Source: Campanula takesimana (Eukaryota; Streptophyta; Magnoliopsida; Asterales; Campanulaceae). Taken from it: a DNA stretch of 64,000 nucleotides. Shown in pieces: positions 57,501 to 64,000 of this stretch. Positions within the stretch are counted from its first letter, which is position 1, and every line of letters starts with the position of its first letter. The stretch spans positions 1-64,000 of the forward strand of contig JAOWBW010000427.1 of assembly GCA_026119855.1 (NCBI GenBank), written 5' to 3'. Both the position numbers and the translations under genes were made by a program. The notes under the pieces are model-generated. The model had not been told where the DNA came from. It ran no database searches and saw only the letters and a list, made by a program, of their open reading frames with translations.

Positions 57501-58134
57501 GCTAATTGATTAAGCCAAAGTACATACATTGACAAAGTCATTAGAAGATTCCGCAAAGAAAATTCTAAGAGAGGACGGTTGTTAATGTTACATGAAGTTT
57601 TCTATGCAAAGACTCAAATGTCCTGAGACAAATGATGAGCATGAGAAGAATGAATGGGATGCCATTTGCTTCGGCAATTGGATCCATCATACCATGATAA
57701 GTACTAAGCCGGATATATCTAAATGCTTGGAGCATGACGAGTAGATATTAATAAAAAAATCGCAATCGAGTTTTATAACTAATGGTGAAGCTGTAAGTTG
57801 GAATGGTTCCAAGCAAAGTACAGTCACTAAATCTACAACTAAATCTAAGTATATTGCTGCATTGGATGCTGCAAAGGAAGTCGTTTGGATTAAGAAGTTC
57901 ATGGTGAACTTAAGATGGTTCTTAGTATTGCTAATCCAATAGACCATATTAGTGATAATAGTGGTGCTATTAATCAAGCAATGGAACCAAGGGCACATCC
58001 TAAATCCAAACACATACTTAGGCGTTTTCTTAATCGTTCGAGAAATCGTTGATAAGGGAGACGTAAATATATGCAAAGTACCAAGTAATGATAACGTTAC
58101 GGACACGCTAAACAATGGGACTTCCACAAGCTAA
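54537..58134 (+). pseudogene. Nested copia gag-pol remnant
   Basis: The gag start MTTNFVAINPLEE (54537) is followed by a stop and frameshift into FIENGTNFMDWILSLRIVLRQEDGLYILDGPIP, a typical copia gag N-terminus. Downstream frames are broken throughout. The RT box YVDDILLIGND survives at 57355. RNase H is recognisable at about 57760-58130 (SWNGSKQSTVTKSTTKSKYI, AAKEVVWIKKF, PKSKHILRRF). A 250-bp tandem duplication sits in the middle. It cannot encode a functional polyprotein. Confidence 0.8.
55576..56074. repeat. 250-bp direct tandem duplication in nested copia
   Basis: The sequence starting TTATGATTTACTTC at 55576 repeats from 55826 with one 2-base deletion (GCTATATAAC versus GCTATAAC) and almost no other change. 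The duplication is therefore recent relative to the decay of the coding region. Confidence 0.88.
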
Positions 58135-58191
58135 ACATGATGGTCATGTTGGGTCCATGGGTATTGGATACCTAGGGAATTGGGCCTAGGG

Positions 58192-58203
58192 CAAGTGGGA
58201 GAT
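58192..58203 (+). other. Polypurine tract of nested copia
   Basis: CAAGTGGGAGAT directly before the 3' LTR start TGTTGG. Confidence 0.75.
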
Positions 58204-59695
58204 TGTTGGTGTTGGTGCCCTAGGCACGTTTGTTAAACGTTGTATAAGTTATCATTTTATTCATAATGATAAAGAGATAATAAGATTATTATTATGGCTC
58301 GTGTTTGCTTGTAATAATATCCGTCCCTAGAGCTTGTTAAGCACTAGTATAAAGGCTAAATGATCATGGGATGATCATGTTAGATTTATGGGTACTTGTT
58401 TGGAACAAGGTACTGGACATGACCCGCGGTATGAGATTTATGTCATGGTCGATGTCATATATAAATCTCATATTAGTTATGTCATTTGAATCCTTGGACA
58501 TGAAGTTATTATAGTCTTCCACTTGATAAACATTATGTTTGACATATTCAAACGCTGCCTTAACACGGTAGTTATAAAGGGTATGATTGGCATGATTGGA
58601 TTCACGTAGGGAAGAATAATAAGCCAAATGGATTTGTCCCTCTTCGGAGAGATGTCAAGCTTGGGCCCCTCGAAGGAATGATGTTGATGAAATGTTTGTC
58701 CAAACTAAAATGGATTGATTGGATCAATGTCATTTGGATTATCAACATATTCGGAATCGAGAAAGTATTGAACGATACAAGTTGACTTGTTGACCATGAC
58801 TTGTGTTCAATGACATCGTGGACAAAGGGATTATGACATGTTCTAAAGGAATACGAACTTGTATCTAGTTATACTATTTGGGTAGGTATGACGGTTTGCT
58901 AGAACCTAATCATATCTTATGGTTTCATGTTTGAACTCATTGCCAACTTAGTATAATCCTAGAGGGTCACACACAAAAGAACGAATCTTTAAAATGACTA
59001 TATTGGAATTTTGGAAATTCTGAAAATCTGGGGAAGTGGGCGACCGCACAGTATGGACTGGGCGGCCGCACACTTAGCTCATTTTTTTTACCAGTTTGTT
59101 TCAGATAGTTGTGCGACCGCACAGTGGCTTTTGGGCGGCCGCACAGTACTGTCGGGTGGCAGATTCCTAATTTGATTAGGAAACGAATTTTGGACAGTTT
59201 TTGACACAAGTTTCCTATTTGGAATAGGTCTTACTTGTGTATAAAAGACCAAATTCGGCCAGCACTCTTGACCAATGTTTGTGTGAGTCTCTAAAGAGTT
59301 TGAGAGTGTTTTATTTTGTTCTAAGAGATCCTAGATTGAAGAACAAAATTATACACAAATAATATTCCATATAGTTCATATTAATTATGAAAACGTGTTT
59401 CATAATTTGGTCTAGCAACCAAGATCAAGTGTTCTTGATATTCGTTCGTGGTGTGGATACCGCTAGAGGGTGAAACTTATCATCTTTAAAGTTCGTGATT
59501 CTTGCTATGATCGTGATCAAGTTTTCAAGTCTCTATCGAATTCAAAGGTTGTAAAATCAAAGGCATCAAGGGTTAGTATTCTAGTATTCATATTGTTGTA
59601 TTTGACTTAATCATATAAATGGATCTATGGGCTTTGGGTTTCTATTAAATTTTGAATGCTTAATTCCGCTGCGCATGTTGCTTGGAAACCCAACA
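58204..59695 (+). repeat. Nested copia 3' LTR (1492 bp)
   Basis: Same ends as the 5' LTR. Motif starts are 59038, 59060, 59111 and 59133, with the same spacings, and TATAAA is at 59240-59245. Confidence 0.93.
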
Positions 59696-61678
59696 TCTTG
59701 GGTCTACGGTTGTTGATGATGTGTCTATTGCAACGGGGTCAGTGGTTGAGGCGGAGGTTACTCAATCATGAGACATAACATTGGGTCACATTGGCTTGAA
59801 TGGAATGACAGAAAAGGCTTGGTATTTGTTGTCACCAGCATTTTTAGGTACATAATTTTGTGGGGAGGCGATTAGGATGACTGCTCACTTGGCTAATCGT
59901 ACTGTAAATTCTGGTATTGGGATGAAGGCTCTGGTGGAGATATAGTCAGGTTCTCTAGGAGATTACTCAAGATTTTATATTTGTGGGTGTCCCGTGTATG
60001 CTTGTGTGAACAACAAATTGGTGCCAAGGGTCAAAGGATGTTCCTTTGTGGGCGATACTACTGGGGTGAAAGGATTCCGGTCATCGGATTCGGTGGCATC
60101 TAAATTCCTGACATGTAGAGATGTTGCTCTACTTCTCCGTGAGAAAATTTGTCCTGCAGGACGGATACACAAACAGGTGGAGTTATTCGGAGATGGTAAA
60201 GAATTGGTGGAACTTGACTTAGATGTTAATGATGTGTCTGATGAAGCGACTCCAATTGATTCTCCAGTTCAAGAGGAGGAGACCAACAAGCAGGTGGAGA
60301 CTACCATTGTTTTTGGTAGAGTTCGATATGGTTTGGAGGAGATGGTGGCTTATGCATTGTCCGCTGCGAAAACAGTAAGTGTGCATAAATTAATTCCTTT
60401 CAATGAAGATATATCATGTGATAAATCTGCTATGTGGTCGGTCGTTGTTAAAGAAGAGATGGTATCTCTAATTGAAAGTCAGACATGGGAACTTGTTAGA
60501 TCACCACCAAAGAAGGTGTTAGTCAGTCACAAGTGGATCTATAAGTTCAAAGATGGTACTCCAAGGTTTGGGGTAGACTACAATGATATAATTTCACCGG
60601 TTGTTAGACACGTATCTATTCACAACTTGTTGAGCATTGTGGCGATGAGAGATCTAGTTCTTGAGGTGGAGATCTACATGCGCCGGCCTGAAGGGTTTGT
60701 TGTCGAGGGTAAGGATCATGTTTGCCTGTTAGAGAGGTCCTTGTATGATTTGGAGCAGTCAACTCGACAGTTTTATAAAAGGTTCGACACTTTTATTGTT
60801 ACCCATGGTTATGCTAGGAGTGGATATGATTGTTGTGTTTACTTGATGGTTTGTAGTGATGGCACATTGAGTTATCTTGTTTATGTCGATGGCATTCTTG
60901 TGGCTGCAATAGATATCAATGATGCTTACCAGGTGAAATGGTTATCTTCTTTAGATAGTCCCAAGTCTAAAGATGATATGTCACTTGTTCCGTATTCAAA
61001 TGTTGTTGGGTGTGTTATGTATGTTATGAGATACTTGAATGGTACACCGGGTTTGAGCATTGAGGATGGCAAGAACAGTGATGGTTATGTTGGGAATGAT
61101 AATTCAGATTGGGGCGGTAATCTTGTTGACAGAAAATCTACATTAGTGTATGTATTTTGTCTTGTTGGTTCCGCGGTTATTTGGAGATCTGGATTGCTGG
61201 ATGTCACGGAGTTGTCTACTAGGGATGGCCAAACCGGACCGGAACCGAAAAACCGGGTCGGAACCGGACCGAAAAAGCCCAGAACCGGAGCAAACCGGGG
61301 AGGAAACCGGAACCGGACGAACTGGAACCGCAAGGCATCTGGGCTGGTTCAGGGTCACATATATGCCGAACCGGACTGGAACCGGACCGAAAATCCCTTG
61401 CTTTTCAATAATTTTAAAGGGGAGAACCGGACCGGGACCGTACCAGAACCGAACCAAACCGGATTGTGCCAAACCGGAACCGGGGTAAGCGCGGGCCGGT
61501 TCAGGGTCACCCTTTTGCCGAACCGGAACCGGCGGTTCCGAACCGGAACCGGTTTTGGCCATCCTTATTGTCTACTACCGAGAATGATTATATGACTATA
61601 ATGAAGGTTATCATGTTGACAAAGTTGATTGCTAAGTTCAAGAAGTTCTTGGACTTAGTTGGTGTTAATAGTCATTGA
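59696..61678 (+). pseudogene. Outer copia integrase/RT/RNase H remnant
   Basis: Reading continues from the gag-protease part after the nested element. A pre-integrase-like LGHIGLNGM is followed by stops and then integrase C-terminal sequence (GCPVYACVNNKLVPRVKGC). From 59994 a long open frame carries RT features: EEMVSLIESQTWELV, GVDYNDIISPVVRHVSI, IYMRRPEGFVVEGK, YGYARSGYD-like HGYARSGYDCCVYL. The stretch normally holding the first catalytic Asp is deleted, and the YVDD box reads YVDG. RNase H ends at VTELST, where a hAT MITE is inserted (61220-61567). The tail ENDYMTIMKV to stop at 61676 follows. Enzymatically dead. Confidence 0.85.
61220..61567. mobile_element. GAACCGG-rich hAT MITE, 348 bp, with perfect 8-bp target duplication
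   Basis: The flanks TTGTCTAC at 61212-61219 and 61568-61575 are identical. The termini TAGGGATGGCCAAA and TTTGGCCATCCTTA are inverted repeats with two mismatches. The interior is degenerate GAACCGG repeat around a unique core CTTTTCAATAATTTTAAAGG. It interrupts the RNase H of the outer copia element. The apparent ORF extension to 61595 is an accident of the repeat. Confidence 0.88.
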
Positions 61679-61761
61679 GGCCCTTAGGGGCGTGGCGACG
61701 GAAATAGAGATGTTCTCTTGATGTACTAGCTTTTCGGGAATTGATCGTCAAGGCGGAGAAT

Positions 61762-62354
61762 TGTTGAGGGTGACTCTCAATTTGAACTAGGTTGAATTGG
61801 TGTTGCAACAAAGAAGAAAACGGAGGACTGTAGAAGTGGGCGACCGCCCAAAGGATGTTGGGCGATCGCACAGCTTGGCCAAAAATGTACCAGAATTCTC
61901 CCAGACTGTTTGGGCGACCGCACAAGGGTTTCTGGGCGGCCGCACAGTGATGTCGGGACAGGGTTTCCAAATTCAAATAGGAAACATATTTCGGACGGGT
62001 TTCGGACTCCTATTCTTATAGGGTTGGGTTTATATATTGTGTATAAATATAAACAAGCCTCCAGACCTACTCTTGTGACTTGGTATAGATCCTTGAGAGA
62101 GAGATTGATAGAAAAGCTAGGTTATTCACTATTGTGAGAGATTGTGAGATTGTGTGAAAGGTTTTCACCTTGATTCTCCTTGTACTCTTCTTGATTATAG
62201 TGAATTGATTCTCCGTCGCCCGTGGACGTAGCCAACCACGTAAAATCTCTTGTGTTCATCTATTTTTCAATTTTGTTCCGTTCTTGCTATTTTGTTATTT
62301 TGTGCTTTCATCTTTATCAATCAAGCAATTGTGTTTAGGACCTAAATCCTAACA
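61762..62354 (+). repeat. Outer copia 3' LTR (593 bp)
   Basis: TGTTGAGGG ... CCTAACA, preceded by the purine-rich AAGGCGGAGAAT. Motif starts are 61838, 61860, 61912 and 61934 with the same 22/74-bp layout. TATAAA is at 62042-62047, 108 bp after the last motif. It lacks 9 bp present in the 5' LTR near 50030. Confidence 0.93.
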
Positions 62355-62359
62355 GTTTT

Positions 62360-62559
62360 CAATCCAAATGCTTTGATGTGTATTGTTCTCAAAGCTAAAT
62401 CTTATCCGACAAAGGATCTTTTAAATCTGTGTATGGCAATTTTCAAGAGTTAGTTGGAGTAGCATTTGGGGGTCTCAAGTTATAGTAAGAAGTAGATTTC
62501 ATCAAAACATGGACAATGGGGCGAAAATCAAGGATACGCAAAGAAAAGAGGAAGGATAG
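62360..62559 (-). other. Likely continuation of the minus-strand copia fragment
   Basis: No clear domain is readable. It lies between the outer element's target duplication and the recognisable integrase and is probably decayed sequence downstream of the integrase. Confidence 0.4.
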
Positions 62560-63495
62560 AGGAAGGCAAGTGGGCTGACCCATCTGTTAGAGGATATAAG
62601 AAATGGGGACAAGATGTGTCCGAAGTAGACATGGGAGGAACTCGACTGTGAGAGAGATTAGCAAAAGGAAAAGTTTTCTCATCAAACACAACATGCCGAG
62701 AAATAATTATTTTACGGGTAGTGAGGTCGTAACATTTATATCCCCTATGATTAGGTGGGTATCCTAAGAAAACACACGGGGTAGACCGAGGGTGAAGTTT
62801 GTGAATTTTAGTGGAGGGAGTGAGGGGATAGCATAAGCACCCAAAAACCCGTAAATGTATGTATGATGGATCCCGAAAATATAAGCATTAGGTAGGGGAT
62901 TTTTTTCATTTGACCTTTGATAGGAATGATATTAAGTAAGTACGTAGCCATGGCCAACGCATGATGCCAAAATGAAAAAGGCATTGAAGCATGAGCAAGT
63001 AGAGTGCGTACTAAATTATTTATAGTACGGATTTTTCTTTCGGCTTTGCCATTTTGAGGTGAGGTGTGAGAGGACAAGAAAGACGAAAACAAAGACCATT
63101 GGCACAGAAAAAGGATTTAAATTTCTCATTGTCAGATTTCCTCCCATTGTCACATTGAAAACACTTGATCATCCTTTCAAACTATGTGGATATAAATTTG
63201 CTAAAAGAAAGGAATGAGAATGGAACTTCAGATTTTTTTCTAATGGGAAAAGTCCATAAAAAATTCGTAAAGTCATCCAAGAACAAGATATAATATTTGT
63301 GACCCGAAGTACTAGGGACGGGAGAATTCCACAAATCACTATGCACAATATCAAAGGGAAGAAAAGTATGAGATGTAGATGGAAAGAACAATAATTTAAC
63401 GTGTTTCCCAAGAACACAAGAGTCACAAAAACCATAAAAACTTGATGTCTTACAAGAAATTAAATTATCATTGCATAAAGAATGAAAAATAGATG
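62560..63495 (-). pseudogene. Older minus-strand copia integrase fragment
   Basis: On the minus strand one finds in order: CDSCVLGKHVKLLFFPSTSH, the integrase core with HSDLWNSPVPSTSGHKYYI, QCDNG and SPQNGKAERKIRT (the D, D and E positions), FWHHALAMATYLLNIIP, and CVFLGYPPNHRGYKCYDL followed by RHVVFDE. Several frameshifts separate these. No LTRs of its own are visible. The outer copia element lies immediately to its left (62354), so it may have inserted into this older copy. Confidence 0.8.
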
Positions 63496-63509
63496 TGTTG
63501 GTCCCAGAG

Positions 63510-64000
63510 ACACAACAAGGGTATGAAAAGAGGCTAGAGGGGGGGATGAATAGCCTATTTAAAATTTTAACCCTTTTTCAAAATTCAATCTTTATGCTTA
63601 CACTTGAATTTTGCGGTATATGAAATACCACGCGGTCAAGTATAAAATGCACAGCGGAAGTTTTCGTTAAAACAAGTTGAGTTGTTTTTGATAAGTTCAA
63701 TGCGGAAGGCAGATGCGGTAGATAGTTTGCGGTAGATAGTTTGCGGTAGGTGAAGGTGGGGTAGGTTGAGATTCAAAACTTTGTGTCTTAGAGATTTTTG
63801 GTAAATGATAAGTTAGTCAGATTTTAGCTTAGGCAATGAGGTAGACAAACATACACAATTCACATTAGTTCATAAATCTGAAAGATCAAACACTAAAAGA
63901 CAAACAAGATTAATATGAACAATAATAACAAGATGAACAAGACTTAAAGTAAATTTGCAGAAATGAAAAGTGCAGTAAGTAAATGACACAATGATTTGGA
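63510..64000 (+). repeat. Start of another repeat, probably a retrotransposon LTR (partial)
   Basis: Coding similarity of the copia fragment stops near 63495-63525. GAGGCTAGAGGGGGGGATGA begins a different sequence. AGGGGGG-ATGAATAG wording is common in plant copia LTRs of the SIRE kind. It contains three copies of TGCGGTAGATAGTT (63713-63750). It runs off the window, so the family and boundary are uncertain. Confidence 0.4.

Larger units (their letters stand above)
51349..59695 (+). mobile_element. Nested Ty1-copia element (8.35 kb)
   Basis: Identical-length LTRs (1492 bp) flank a 5.36-kb internal region. The target duplications TCTTG at 51344-51348 and 59696-59700 are perfect and lie inside the outer element's coding region. 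The LTRs differ at about 1.2% of positions by eye, less than the outer pair, as expected for the later insertion. Coding regions are heavily decayed by stops and frameshifts. Confidence 0.93.
49555..62354 (+). mobile_element. Outer Ty1-copia element with two nested insertions
   Basis: The LTRs begin TGTTGAGGG and end CTAACA. The target duplications GTTTT at 49550-49554 and 62355-62359 are identical. The element contains gag, protease, and deleted integrase, RT and RNase H. It is interrupted by a second copia element (51349-59695) and a hAT MITE (61220-61567). Without these it would be about 4.1 kb. The two LTRs differ at roughly 2-2.5% of positions by eye plus one 9-bp indel. Confidence 0.92.

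Noticed and set aside
61214..61595. C-terminal Arg/Pro/Asn/Gly-rich extension of the copia ORF
   Set aside because: It is translation of an inserted GAACCGG-repeat MITE with its own 8-bp target duplication, not part of the polyprotein.
1..64000. Undescribed defence, toxin or biosynthetic gene system
   Set aside because: Apart from the two plant genes, all coding-like sequence is retroelement-derived or low-complexity; no gene cluster is present.

Overview
This is nuclear DNA from a large, repeat-rich plant genome, most likely a eudicot. The evidence is Ogre/Tat-type, Tekay-type (Ty3-gypsy) and Ty1-copia LTR retrotransposons, several MITEs, a tRNA-derived SINE, an organellar rRNA insertion, and two plant-type genes, one with an 83-bp GT-AG intron. 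There is no prokaryotic signal. All positions come from reading by eye; repeat boundaries may be off by a few bases where I say so.

Region 1 (1-35209) is a head-to-tail array of a minus-strand, Ogre/Tat-like, apparently non-autonomous LTR retrotransposon. Four near-identical ~2.75-kb LTRs (3501-6246, 13215-15961, 22751-25496, 32465-35209) alternate with ~6.8-7.0-kb internal regions, giving a repeat period of about 9.55-9.71 kb. Each internal region has a tRNA-Arg-type primer site, a polypurine tract, one small unrecognised ORF (158 aa), A-rich tracts (T on the + strand), a 54-bp minisatellite, four ~49-bp hairpin repeats and six copies of a structured hairpin motif. No gag, protease, RT or integrase is visible.

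Region 2 (35210-42039) is a Tekay-like element. Its 5' LTR was cut by the array, its internal region is reduced to 1.4 kb, and its 3' LTR is complete. Region 3 (42040-45601) is a patchwork: GAACCGG-rich hAT-like elements, a fragment of organellar large-subunit rRNA next to mitochondrial-looking DNA, a Mutator-like MITE with a perfect 9-bp target duplication, and a hAT element with a perfect 8-bp duplication that contains a further MITE. Region 4 (45602-48338) is the only ordinary gene space: a GCK-domain protein with twin CX9C cysteines (+) facing a BCS1-like AAA-ATPase (-), in convergent orientation. Region 5 (48339-49554) holds two fold-back MITEs and a SINE.

Region 6 (49550-62359) is a clean three-level nest. 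A copia element with GTTTT target duplications contains a second copia element with TCTTG duplications and, separately, a 348-bp hAT MITE with TTGTCTAC duplications. Region 7 (62360-64000) is an older minus-strand copia integrase fragment followed by the start of another repeat.

The observations I rate highest are: (i) a GC-rich motif (core GGGCG-R-CCGC) arranged as two pairs, members 22-23 bp apart and pairs 72-74 bp apart, in the LTRs of three different retrotransposon families, in both copia families ending 107-108 bp before a TATA box; and (ii) a two-stem hairpin, usually closed by a GNRA tetraloop on the element's sense strand and with a compensatory base-pair change, six times in each complete internal region. 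I found no undescribed protein-coding system.
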